Below, in pieces: positions 44,365-51,651 of a DNA stretch of 51,651 nt; positions within the stretch are counted from its first letter, which is position 1; every line of letters starts with the position of its first letter. Position numbers and translations under genes: made by a program. Source of the stretch: Micrococcales bacterium (GTDB lineage: Bacteria > Actinomycetota > Actinomycetes > Actinomycetales > Dermatophilaceae); contig JAJTBD010000025.1 of NCBI GenBank assembly GCA_021287075.1, positions 1 to 51,651 on the forward strand, in the 5' to 3' direction. Below the pieces are notes generated by a model. That model had not been told where the DNA came from and made no database searches. It saw only the letters and a program-made list of their open reading frames with translations.

Positions 44365-45156
44365 CTAGTGGCGCAGGCGATCTCGCAAGGCATCGACCTC
44401 GGATGCAGACCAGCCGCTCTCGCGCAGCCAGCCCTCGGCGCCGCCGAAGCGCTCGTGCATCGCGGCGAGCAGCTGGAGCATCGACTCGGCCTTGGGCGTC
44501 TGGTCGTCGACCGACTGGCCCTGGAGGTGCTCGGCATAGGCGGGGCGGCGGCTGAGGCGCTCGATGATCTGGGTGATCCGCTGCGCCGAGGCCGCATAGT
44601 CCGTGGCGATCGCCTCCGCCGGCACCCCCGCAGCGTCTAGCGCGAGACCCACGACCGTGCCGGTGCGGTCCTTGCCGGCCGCGCAGTGCACCAGCACGGC
44701 GCCGCTCGCGTCGCGCACGACCGCGAGCGCGGCCAGCACGGAGTCGGGGCGCTGGGCGAGATAGCGCAGGTAGTGCGCCGACCAGAAGGCCTCGTCCTGG
44801 CTCTCGGGGCGCTCCTCGCCGTCGAGCTCCTTGGCCCACGGCAGCAGCAGCGCGTCGGCGCCGGTCACCTCGGCGTCGTCGGGATAGAGCGAGTGGTGGT
44901 GGTGCCCGAGGCGGTCGAAGGCGCGCAGTGGCCCGGGCCCCTCGGCCCGCTCCTCGGCGTGGCTGCGCAGGTCGACGATGTCGCTGACGCCGACCTCGTC
45001 GAGCAGGTGGGTGATGTCGGGCTCGGTCAGCTCCTGGAGGTTGTCGGAGCGGACCAGCCGCCCGGTCGCGATGGTGCCGCCGTCGCTGGTCGGGAGCCCC
45101 CCGACGTCACGCATGTTGGCCACGCCCTGCAGGTCGATCCACCGGTGCTCGATCAC
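44365..45156 (-). CDS. Tyrosine-protein phosphatase (PtpB/Rv0153c-like)
   Basis: A 263-residue phosphatase. The active-site P-loop HCAAGKDRTG has its catalytic Cys at residue 158 and Arg at 164. N-terminal family motifs GVANMRDVGGLPTSDG and RLVRSDNLQELTEPD are present, as in mycobacterial PtpB, a dual tyrosine/phosphoinositide phosphatase. A His-run (LGHHHHSLYPDD) lies near residue 85. The gene is divergent from hemW, with 59 bp between. No signal peptide, so it is cytoplasmic or exported by an unknown route. Confidence 0.9.
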   Translation of the reverse strand: MIEHRWIDLQGVANMRDVGGLPTSDGGTIATGRLVRSDNLQELTEPDITHLLDEVGVSDIVDLRSHAEERAEGPGPLRAFDRLGHHHHSLYPDDAEVTGADALLLPWAKELDGEERPESQDEAFWSAHYLRYLAQRPDSVLAALAVVRDASGAVLVHCAAGKDRTGTVVGLALDAAGVPAEAIATDYAASAQRITQIIERLSRRPAYAEHLQGQSVDDQTPKAESMLQLLAAMHERFGGAEGWLRESGWSASEVDALRDRLRH

Positions 45157-45215
45157 ACCCCGACCCTAGCGAGTGCGCGACCAGGGAGACGCCGCCGCGG
45201 TGGAAGAATGCCGCC

Positions 45216-46442
45216 ATGCCCAGCGCCCTGCCCGACGGAGACCCGGCCCCCCGCAACGGGGCCCTGCCCGCCGCGGCGCTCGCGTCGCTGCCGGACCACC
45301 CATGGGGTGTCTATCTGCACGTGCCCTTCTGCCGGGTGCGCTGCGGATACTGCGACTTCAACACCTACACCGTGCCCGAGCTCGGCGGTGATGGCGCGAG
45401 TGTGGCGACCTATGCGGGGGCGGCCCTGCGGGAGGTCGACCTCGCCCGGCGCGTGGTCGGCCAGGCGCGCCCGGTCGACACCGTCTTCGTCGGGGGCGGC
45501 ACCCCGACCATGCTGGCCGCGGGCGACCTCGTGAGCGTGCTCGACGGCATACGCGATGCCTGGGGGCTCGCACCGGGCGCGGAGATCACCACGGAGGCCA
45601 ACCCCGACTCGGTGACGCCGGAGTCGCTGGCCGAGCTCGCCGAGGGGGGCTTCACACGGGTCTCCTTCGGGATGCAGTCGGCGGTGCCGCACGTGCTGGC
45701 CACGCTTGACCGCACCCACGACCCGGCCAATGTCGCTCGGGCGGTCGCAGCGGCGCGGGCGGCCGGGCTCCAGGTCAGCCTCGACCTGATCTATGGCACG
45801 CCGGGGGAGAGCCTGCCCGACTGGGAGACCTCGCTGCGCGCGGCCGTCGACCTCGAGCCCGACCACATCTCGGCCTATGCGCTCGTCGTCGAGGAGGGCA
45901 CCAAGCTCGCCGCCCAGGTGCGCCGCGGCATGGTGGCGGCGCCGGAGGACGACGACGAGGCGGCCAAGTACGAGGCCGCCGAGCGGCTGCTGTCGGGGGC
46001 GGGCTACGACTGGTACGAGGTGAGCAACTGGGCCTCCGAGCCCGCCCACCGCTGCCGCCACAACATCGGCTACTGGTCCGACGGCAACTGGTGGGGCGTC
46101 GGTCCCGGCGCGCACAGCCACGTCGGCGGCGTGCGCTGGTGGAATGCCAAGCACCCCAGCGCGTATGCCGCGCGTCTGGCCGAGGGCGCCTCGCCCGCGG
46201 TGGGGCGCGAGACGCTCACTGCCGACCAGCGCTATGACGAGCTCGTGCTGCTCCAGACCCGCCTGGTCGACGGCCTGCCGGTCGAGCGGCTGCGCGAGGA
46301 GGGGCAGGCTGCCGTCGCCGGGCTCATCGCGGACGGGCTCATCGAGGGCGCCGACGCGGTGCGGGCCCGACGGGTCGTGCTCACCCTGCGCGGGCGCCTG
46401 CTCGCCGACACGGTCGTGCGCAGACTGCTCGACCTGACCTGA
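45216..46442 (+). CDS. hemW: HemW (radical SAM coproporphyrinogen III oxidase-like heme chaperone)
   Basis: A 408-residue radical SAM protein. The [4Fe-4S] cysteines are C39, C43 and C46 in FCRVRCGYCDFNTY. Downstream is the HemW-type CRHNIGYWSDGNWWGVGPGAHS, and the motif for true HemN activity is lacking, so a heme-delivery role is favoured. Its position downstream of lepA is typical. AAGAAT lies 6 nt before the ATG, compatible with a weak leaderless promoter. It carries a near-match of the dispersed word at 45544 read with a rare ATA codon, and an exact one at 46163. Confidence 0.93.
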   Translation: MPSALPDGDPAPRNGALPAAALASLPDHPWGVYLHVPFCRVRCGYCDFNTYTVPELGGDGASVATYAGAALREVDLARRVVGQARPVDTVFVGGGTPTMLAAGDLVSVLDGIRDAWGLAPGAEITTEANPDSVTPESLAELAEGGFTRVSFGMQSAVPHVLATLDRTHDPANVARAVAAARAAGLQVSLDLIYGTPGESLPDWETSLRAAVDLEPDHISAYALVVEEGTKLAAQVRRGMVAAPEDDDEAAKYEAAERLLSGAGYDWYEVSNWASEPAHRCRHNIGYWSDGNWWGVGPGAHSHVGGVRWWNAKHPSAYAARLAEGASPAVGRETLTADQRYDELVLLQTRLVDGLPVERLREEGQAAVAGLIADGLIEGADAVRARRVVLTLRGRLLADTVVRRLLDLT

Positions 46443-46445
46443 GTC

Positions 46446-46463
46446 CTCGCCGGCGACGGCGAG
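46446..46463 (+). terminator. Small intrinsic terminator after hemW
   Basis: CTCGCC (46446-46451) pairs with GGCGAG (46458-46463), followed by TTT. Confidence 0.45.
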
Positions 46464-46504
46464 TTTGGTGCGGTGCGTCCCTCCCGGCAGGCGGGCGCCG
46501 CCGC

Positions 46505-46510
46505 TAGCCT
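46505..46510 (+). promoter_or_regulatory. -10 element of likely leaderless promoter (esterase gene)
   Basis: TAGCCT lies 7 nt before the ATG at 46518. Confidence 0.5.
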
Positions 46511-46517
46511 CACGGCC

Positions 46518-47468
46518 ATGCCTCTCGACCCCGGCCTCGCCGAGCTCCTCGCCATGACCGAGCGGAGCGGCGCCCCGCCGCTGCACACCCTCGACCCGGA
46601 GGGTGCGCGGGCGGCATACCGCCGTCTTGGCCGGCTGGTGTGGCGCGAGAGCGAGCCGCGGCCGGTCGGGTCCACCCAGGACCTGACGTTCGCCGGTCCG
46701 GCGGGGGAGCTGGCCGCGCGGGTCTATCGCCCCAGCGGCAGCGGCCCCTGGCCCACCGTGCTGTTCATCCACGGCGGCGGCTGGGTGATCGGCGGCATCG
46801 ACACCCACGACCCGACCTCGCGCGACATCTGCGAGCTGGGCCAGTCCGTCGTGGTGTCGGTCGACTATCGCCTCGCGCCCGAGGCGCCCTATCCGGCCGC
46901 GGTCGAGGACTCGCTCGCCGCAGCCCGGTGGGTGCTCGACCACCGCGCCGAGCTCGGCGGCAGCGACGAGTGGGCGGTCGCCGGCGACAGCGCCGGGGGC
47001 AACCTGGCGGCGGTCGTTGCGCTGCACGCGCGCGACGAGGGGTGGCCGACGCCCATCGCCCAGCTGCTGATCTATCCCTCGGTCGACCAGCGCGGCCCGT
47101 TCGCCTCGCGCGAGGAGAACGGCACCGGCTACTCCCTCGACCTGCCGACCATGGCCTACTTCTCGCGGCACTACGCCCACGGCGCCGAGCTCGACCACCA
47201 CACCCTCTCGCCGCTGCGGGCGGCCAGCCATGCAGGCCTGCCTCCCGCCGTCATCGTCACCGCCGAGCTCGACCCACTCCGCGACGAGGGGGAGGCGTAT
47301 GCCGCGGTGCTGCGCGAGGCGGGCGTGGCCGTCGAGTATGTGTGCTTCCCGGGCCTGATCCACGGCTTCATCGACAAGAGCCCGATCTCGACGGGTGCCG
47401 CCAGTGCCGTGGAGCAGATGTGCGCCATGTTCCGACGGGCCCTCCACCCCGGCTCCCCGTCACGCTGA
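46518..47468 (+). CDS. HSL-type alpha/beta hydrolase (esterase/lipase)
   Basis: A 316-residue hormone-sensitive-lipase-type esterase. The oxyanion-hole motif HGGG is at residues 85-88 and the nucleophile is S158 in GDSAGGN. The acid and base are probably the Asp in ELDPLRDEGEAY and the His in LIHGFID. There is no secretion signal, so it is cytoplasmic. Substrate unknown. The start is supported by TAGCCT 7 nt upstream, although the frame opens earlier at 46473. A hairpin followed by TTTT ends the gene. Confidence 0.9.
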   Translation: MPLDPGLAELLAMTERSGAPPLHTLDPEGARAAYRRLGRLVWRESEPRPVGSTQDLTFAGPAGELAARVYRPSGSGPWPTVLFIHGGGWVIGGIDTHDPTSRDICELGQSVVVSVDYRLAPEAPYPAAVEDSLAAARWVLDHRAELGGSDEWAVAGDSAGGNLAAVVALHARDEGWPTPIAQLLIYPSVDQRGPFASREENGTGYSLDLPTMAYFSRHYAHGAELDHHTLSPLRAASHAGLPPAVIVTAELDPLRDEGEAYAAVLREAGVAVEYVCFPGLIHGFIDKSPISTGAASAVEQMCAMFRRALHPGSPSR

Positions 47469-47530
47469 GAACGCTGGTCTCGACGCTGCAAGGGGTCGGT
47501 TGGCGCCCAGACCAGGGTTCTCGACGTTTT
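47469..47530 (+). terminator. Intrinsic terminator after the esterase gene
   Basis: GAACGCTGGTCT (47469-47480) pairs with AGACCAGGGTTC (47509-47520) with two mismatches, and GTTTT follows at 47526-47530. Confidence 0.5.
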
Positions 47531-47543
47531 CCCGCCGGATGTC

Positions 47544-47562
47544 AGTTATTGCGAATTCAACT
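47544..47562. promoter_or_regulatory. AT-rich palindromic patch upstream of the GST gene
   Basis: AGTTATTGCGAATTCAACT has outer AGTT/AACT arms and inner ATT/AAT arms around GCG. It stands out in base composition and overlaps TTGCGA (47549-47554), a -35-like hexamer. It may be an operator of a redox- or quinone-sensing regulator, which is a guess. Confidence 0.4.
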
Positions 47563-47569
47563 AATGGCG

Positions 47570-47575
47570 TATGGT
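47570..47575 (+). promoter_or_regulatory. -10 element of likely leaderless promoter (GST gene)
   Basis: TATGGT lies exactly 6 nt before the ATG at 47582. Confidence 0.5.
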
Positions 47576-47581
47576 GGGGGG

Positions 47582-48580
47582 ATGAGCCAGGGGACCTATG
47601 TCGAGCCGTCCTACGAGCGGGACACCCGCTACATCACCGACCGCATCGCCGAGGGCGGGGAGTGGCCGGTCGAGCCGGGCCGCTATCGCCTCGTGGTCGC
47701 CCGGGCCTGCCCGTGGGCCCACCGCTCGATCATCGTGCGACGCCTCCTCGGCCTCGAGGACGCGATCTCGATGGGCATCTGCGGGCCGACGCACGACGAG
47801 GACAGCTGGACCTTCGACCTCGACCCCGGCCACCTCGACCCAGTCCTGCAGATCCCGCGGCTGAAGGACGCCTATGAGGCGCGTCAGCCCGGCTACCCGC
47901 GCGGCATCACGGTCCCGGCGATCGTTGAGGTGGCGAGCGGCAAGGTCGTCACCAATGACTTCCCCCAGATCACCCTCGACCTGTCGACCCAGTGGCGCGA
48001 GCACCACCGAGCCGGGGCGCCCGACCTCTACCCCGAGCCGCTGCGCGATGAGATGGACCAGGTCATGCGCCGGATCTACACCGAGGTCAACAACGGGGTC
48101 TACCGGTGCGGGTTCGCCGGCACCCAGGAGGCCTACGACGCGGCATACGACCGGCTCTTCACCGCCCTCGACTGGCTGGAGGAGCGGCTGGCCGACCGGC
48201 GCTTTCTCATGGGCGAGACGATCACCGAGGCCGACGTGCGCCTCTTCACCACCCTCGTGCGCTTCGACGCCGTCTATCACGGGCACTTCAAGTGCAACCG
48301 GAGCAAGCTGAGCGAGATGCCGGTGCTGTGGGCCTATGCCCGCGACCTGTTCCAGACCCCGGGCTTCGGTGACACCACCGACTTCGCGCACATCAAGGCG
48401 CACTACTACGCAGTGCACCTGGACATCAATCCCACGGGGGTCATCCCCAAGGGTCCCGACCTCGCGGGTTGGCTCTCGGAGCACGGACGCGAGAGGCTAG
48501 GCGGCAGCCCCTTCGGCGACGGCACCCCTCCCGGGCCCGTCGCCCCCGCCGAGACAGTCCCCGAGGATCATCAGCCATGA
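47582..48580 (+). CDS. Glutathionyl-hydroquinone reductase-like GST family protein
   Basis: A 332-residue GST of the Xi class (ECM4/YqjG). The active cysteine is C43 in ARACPWAHRS. The family segments DLYPEPLRDEMDQVMRRIYTEVNNGVYRCGF and the Tyr-rich C-terminal part (HIKAHYYAVHLDINPTGVIPKGP) are complete. Such enzymes reduce glutathionyl- (in actinobacteria perhaps mycothiol-) hydroquinones. The ATG at 47582 follows TATGGT at leaderless spacing, so the open frame from 46640 is rejected. Its last bases overlap the start of the next gene (ATGA). Confidence 0.9.
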   Translation: MSQGTYVEPSYERDTRYITDRIAEGGEWPVEPGRYRLVVARACPWAHRSIIVRRLLGLEDAISMGICGPTHDEDSWTFDLDPGHLDPVLQIPRLKDAYEARQPGYPRGITVPAIVEVASGKVVTNDFPQITLDLSTQWREHHRAGAPDLYPEPLRDEMDQVMRRIYTEVNNGVYRCGFAGTQEAYDAAYDRLFTALDWLEERLADRRFLMGETITEADVRLFTTLVRFDAVYHGHFKCNRSKLSEMPVLWAYARDLFQTPGFGDTTDFAHIKAHYYAVHLDINPTGVIPKGPDLAGWLSEHGRERLGGSPFGDGTPPGPVAPAETVPEDHQP

Positions 48581-49830
48581 GCCAGAGCCCGACGCCCCGC
48601 GACTCCCGCGAGCACGACATCGTCCTCTACGGAGCCACCGGGTTCGTCGGGCGGCTCATCGCCGAGTACCTCTCGCTCAATGCGCCCGACGGCGCCCGCA
48701 TCGCCCTGGCCGGGCGCTCCCGCTCGCGCCTCGAGGAGGCCCGCGCCACTCTCGGCGCCCGCGCTGCCGAGTGGCCGCTCGTCGTCGCCGACGCCACCGA
48801 CGCCACGGCCCTGGCCGACCTGGCCGGCTCCACCCGGGTGGTCCTGACGACCGTCGGCCCCTATGCCCGCTATGGCATGCACCTGCTCGAGGCGTGCGCG
48901 ACGGCCGGCACCCACTACTGCGACCTCACCGGCGAGGTGCTCTTCGTCCGCGAGGCAGCCGACCACTGGGACGCCACCGCTCGCCAGACCGGCGCCCGGA
49001 TCGTCAACTCCTGTGGCTTCGACTCGGTGCCCTCCGACCTGTCTGTGCACCTGCTGGACGAGCGCGTCAAGGCCGACGGGGCCGGTGACCTGACCGACAC
49101 GACGCTGCTCGTCACCCGCATGCGCGGCGGCTTCAGCGGCGGCACCATCGACTCGATGCGTGGCCAGCTCGAGGCCGTCCACAACGAGCCGGCGCTCAAG
49201 AAGGTCGTCATCGACGCCTATGCGCTCAGTCCCGACCGAGACCAGGAGCCGCAGCTCGGCAAGGAGCGCGATCTCGGCAGGGTCACCCAGGACAAGGAGA
49301 CCGGGCAGTGGCTCGCGCCCTTTGTCATGGCCTCCTACAACACGCGGATCGTCAGGCGCAGCAACGCACTTCGCGGCCACGCCTATGGCCGCCAGTTCCG
49401 CTATCGCGAGGCGCAGGCCTTCGGCTCCGATCTCAAGGGCCGCGGTCGCGCGTGGGCCTGGACCCTGGGCCTCGGTGCTCTCATGGCCGGCATGTCCCAG
49501 AGCCTGACCCGCCCGCTGATCGACCGTGTCCTGCCCTCGCCCGGCGACGGCCCGAGCGCCGAGTCGCGGGCGGCCGGCCGCTTCCGGATGGAGACCCGCA
49601 CCGTCACCTCCACCGCCCGCCGCTACCTCGCGGTCTTCGCCGCCAAGGGCGACCCCGGGTATGCCGCGACGTCGGTCATGATCGGGGAGTCGGCTCTCGC
49701 GCTGGCCTTCGACGAGGACCGGCTTCCGGACGCCGCGGGGGTCCTGACCCCCGCGACGGGCATCGGCACGGTGCTGGCCGACCGGCTGCGCGAGGCCGGT
49801 TTCACGATCACCGTCGAGGAGATCGCCTGA
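48577..49830 (+). CDS. Saccharopine dehydrogenase-like (trans-acting enoyl reductase) protein
   Basis: A 417-residue protein with an N-terminal NAD(P)-binding Rossmann domain: VLYGATGFVGRLIAEYL (about 18-34), ALAGRSRSRLEEA, and THYCDLTGE. It resembles mycobacterial Rv2449c/Rv2953-type trans-acting enoyl reductases, named saccharopine dehydrogenases in databases; a true lysine-pathway role is unlikely. A central hydrophobic segment (ALMAGMSQSLTR) lies near residue 305. The ATG overlaps the GST stop by four bases, so the pair is translationally coupled and may act in the same redox or lipid process. Confidence 0.87.
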   Translation: MSQSPTPRDSREHDIVLYGATGFVGRLIAEYLSLNAPDGARIALAGRSRSRLEEARATLGARAAEWPLVVADATDATALADLAGSTRVVLTTVGPYARYGMHLLEACATAGTHYCDLTGEVLFVREAADHWDATARQTGARIVNSCGFDSVPSDLSVHLLDERVKADGAGDLTDTTLLVTRMRGGFSGGTIDSMRGQLEAVHNEPALKKVVIDAYALSPDRDQEPQLGKERDLGRVTQDKETGQWLAPFVMASYNTRIVRRSNALRGHAYGRQFRYREAQAFGSDLKGRGRAWAWTLGLGALMAGMSQSLTRPLIDRVLPSPGDGPSAESRAAGRFRMETRTVTSTARRYLAVFAAKGDPGYAATSVMIGESALALAFDEDRLPDAAGVLTPATGIGTVLADRLREAGFTITVEEIA

Positions 49831-49858
49831 GCCCCGTGGTGTCTCGTCCCGCCGCGGC

Positions 49859-50033
49859 TCAGTGACCCTGCGCCACGAGGGCCGAGCGGAGCGAGATGGC
49901 GTTGTGCACGGCACCTGGGCACCGCTCCTGATGACGTAGGCCGCGCCGCGCGAAGACCTCCTCGCACTCCCAGCTCGGGTTTCGGAACTCGACGGCGACC
50001 GCAGCCGGAGGTGCCGATGAGGGCTCGCGCCAC
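49859..50033 (-). pseudogene. Broken DUF72 family gene (remnant)
   Basis: On the minus strand, directly after the FAD/Rieske stop, a GTG at 50033 starts VARALIGTSGC, like the N-terminus of DUF72 proteins (IGTSGW). The next recognisable part, in another frame, is PAAVAVEFRNPSWECEEVF, like the internal AVEFRHPSW motif that normally lies over 100 residues later. The frame then runs to a stop at 49859-49861. Order and strand fit an internal deletion with frameshift and loss of the 3' end of a once ~250-residue gene. The rest of the stretch shows no other gene. The match to DUF72 is from memory of the motifs. Confidence 0.55.
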
Positions 50034-51553
50034 TAGCGCTGCTCCAGGCCGGTGGTCGCCGGCCCCTCGATGAGGGTGCCATCGGGATCGAACCGCGAGC
50101 CGTGCAGGGGGCAGTCCCAGGTGCGCTCGGCGTCGTTCCACGCGAGGATGCCGCCGAGATGGGGGCAGACCGCGGTGACCCGGCAGGCGCGGCCGTCGAC
50201 TGTCGAGATCGCGGTCGGCGTGGCGGGGCTGCCCTCGACTCGGCCCTGGCCCTCTGCTGGCGGGGTCTCGGACGGCCGGTGGGCGGCGGCTGCGACCCGT
50301 CCACCGGTGAGCCTGGCAGCGGTGGCGGCGCCGAGCGCTGCCGTCGTGCCGACATCGCGCAGGCCGATGCCGTCGGCCCGCAGCTGCTCGGCGTATGCCG
50401 TGGGCTCGCCGAGGATGTCGGCCGTCAGGATGTGCCCCGCGCCGGCCGACAGGGCCATGCCCCACTTGTCGAAACCCGTTGCGGTCAGCAGCGATCCGTC
50501 GGTGCCGGGGATGGCGCCGATGCTGGGCACATGGGTGGTCAGGTGGTAGTCCTGCGCGGACCATGACCATGCCGCCTCGGCGATGGGGAAGTGCTGGTGT
50601 GCCCACCGGTCGAGTTCGGCGACATGCTCGGCGGCCGAGCCGCCCCGGCCGGCCGGGTGCCCGTTGCCGCCGACGAGGAGATAGGTCTGGCCCGACGGGT
50701 CGGTCGCGGTGCGCAGCGACCGGGCCGGGCCGTCGAGCGAGAGTGACATGGACTGCGGGATGGCCTCGAGCTCCGCGGGATAGGCAAGGACATAGGAGCG
50801 GTTGGCGCTCACCCGGGCGAAGTGGAGGCTGCGGTCGAGGATGGGGATCTGTGTCGCCAGGACGACCTTCTGCGCGCTGACCCCGCCGACGCTCGTGTCG
50901 ACTGTCCACGGCCGCCGGAGCGAGACACCTGTGGCGCGGACCCCCTCGACGACGGGGACCCCGAGCTCGACCAGCTCGTCGCGGAGCGCCTGCGCGGCGG
51001 CCACCGGGTCGATCTGGGCCTGGTCCGGCAGCATGATGGCCGCTCGCACGGGGAAGGGCAGGTCGGTGCCGGCCTCGGTGACCGCGAGACCGGCCTCGAC
51101 TGCCGCCTCGTGCTCGCTGGCGACGCGCGCGGCGCCGCGCTGGGACACGGCATAGGCGATGGCATCGCGCACGTCGACGGGGACGCCGCGCTCCGCCAAC
51201 AGATCCAGAAGCCATTGCTGCCCAACGCGATTGGCCTCGACGTAGGCCCGCACCGTCGCTGCGCTGGCATGCCTGCGCATCCCGCTGAGCAGGCCTCCCT
51301 GGAGGAGGCTGACCTTGGCGCTGCTGTGGCCGCTGGTGCCCGCCCCGACCCGTCGCGCCTCGATGACGACGGGTGAGCGGCCGGACCGTGCGAGGAGCAC
51401 GGCCGTCGACAGGCCGGTCAGCCCGGCGCCGACGACCAGCACGTCCGCCGACTCGGGCAGTGCGGCGGGCTCGGGGATCTCGGTGGGGTCCTGGGCGCGG
51501 GCGCCCCACCAGAGCGGGCGGCGGTCGTTGCGTGGGCTGGTCACGACCCACAC
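50033..51553 (-). CDS. FAD-dependent oxidoreductase with C-terminal Rieske domain
   Basis: A 506-residue fusion. The DAO-type FAD domain has VGAGLTGL at residues 41-48 and continues through GDSLLTATGFDKWGMALSAG-type C-terminal segment (here GTDGSLLTATGFDKWGMAL). After a linker of about 50 residues (APPSETPPAEGQGRVEG-like low complexity), the Rieske domain near residues 435-495 has the ligands C463-P-H465 and C481-P-L-H484, all present. Such proteins are widespread in actinobacteria; the substrate is unknown. Start at GTG 51553, with GTG 51544 as an alternative. The stop overlaps the DUF72 remnant start by one base. Confidence 0.88.
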   Translation of the reverse strand: MWVVTSPRNDRRPLWWGARAQDPTEIPEPAALPESADVLVVGAGLTGLSTAVLLARSGRSPVVIEARRVGAGTSGHSSAKVSLLQGGLLSGMRRHASAATVRAYVEANRVGQQWLLDLLAERGVPVDVRDAIAYAVSQRGAARVASEHEAAVEAGLAVTEAGTDLPFPVRAAIMLPDQAQIDPVAAAQALRDELVELGVPVVEGVRATGVSLRRPWTVDTSVGGVSAQKVVLATQIPILDRSLHFARVSANRSYVLAYPAELEAIPQSMSLSLDGPARSLRTATDPSGQTYLLVGGNGHPAGRGGSAAEHVAELDRWAHQHFPIAEAAWSWSAQDYHLTTHVPSIGAIPGTDGSLLTATGFDKWGMALSAGAGHILTADILGEPTAYAEQLRADGIGLRDVGTTAALGAATAARLTGGRVAAAAHRPSETPPAEGQGRVEGSPATPTAISTVDGRACRVTAVCPHLGGILAWNDAERTWDCPLHGSRFDPDGTLIEGPATTGLEQR

Positions 51554-51651
51554 CTTCCCACCGCAGCCGCTCCGGTGGAGCCGTGGCGCTCTCCCCCTAA
51601 GCCTCGATCCACCGATGAGCTCGGGTCTTTGAGCGTGCCGTAACGACGAGA
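51554..51651. other. Terminal 98 bp without recognised gene
   Basis: This end piece is upstream of the FAD/Rieske gene on its strand. I see no clear promoter, repeat or coding region. Confidence 0.5.

Overview
The window is about 51.7 kb of very GC-rich DNA (roughly 70% G+C by eye) from an actinobacterium. The gene order recA-recX-miaB-miaA-dapF-hflX, the lhr/nei pair, DUF3046 near recA, the holA-rpsT-lepA-hemW cluster, two F420-type enzymes and a PIG-V-like mannosyltransferase all point to Actinomycetota. An Intrasporangiaceae-like member of the Micrococcales is my best guess, but no rRNA gene is present to confirm it. I recognise no tRNA, rRNA, insertion sequence, prophage or CRISPR array.

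Layout. 1-92 holds a 35-bp tandem repeat that probably continues outside the window. 220-9398 carries a GPP34 protein, the DNA-repair pair lhr-nei (minus strand) and small enzymes or hypothetical proteins (flavin split barrel, lipoprotein, GNAT, VOC). 9433-13461 has an agmatine deiminase-like gene, DUF3046 and a three-gene ABC-2 exporter. 13563-24500 is the conserved recA block: SOS box-recA-recX, a copper-type operator with a small Cys-rich protein, an F420-type nitroreductase, an IsdG/MhuD-like monooxygenase, miaB, an orphan MT0933-type antitoxin, def, miaA, dapF, a methyltransferase and hflX. 24602-37078 is more variable: GNAT tandem protein, P-loop kinase, DUF3516 helicase, LLM/SRPBCC pair, GH63-like glucosidase, SDR, glycosyltransferase and an atypical lower-GC PIG-V-like gene. 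37140-46442 is a second conserved block: a DinG-like helicase, then holA-rpsT-PemK-lepA-DUF4442-phosphatase-hemW. 46518-51553 ends with an esterase, a glutathionyl-hydroquinone-reductase-like GST, a saccharopine-dehydrogenase-like protein, a broken DUF72 gene and a FAD/Rieske oxidoreductase.

The most unusual signal is a short DNA word. GTATGCCGC (either strand) occurs 39 times exactly by my reading, plus 10 copies differing only in the last base, about one per 1.05 kb, against about 0.6 expected from base composition. Orientation is balanced (20 plus, 19 minus). Exact copies are about six-fold denser between genes than inside them. They occur in more than one reading frame, sometimes forcing rare codons (ATA, GTA), and twice form inverted pairs at gene ends. 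This is how DNA uptake sequences behave in Neisseria and Pasteurellaceae, and I know of none described in Actinobacteria. The comEA-comEC genes that usually sit beside holA are absent from that position here.

Other regulatory features are a large set of likely leaderless promoters (TANNNT 6-7 nt before the start codon), a LexA box at recA, a CsoR-like operator, a structured rpsT leader and two copies of a perfect or near-perfect hairpin repeat in convergent intergenic regions.
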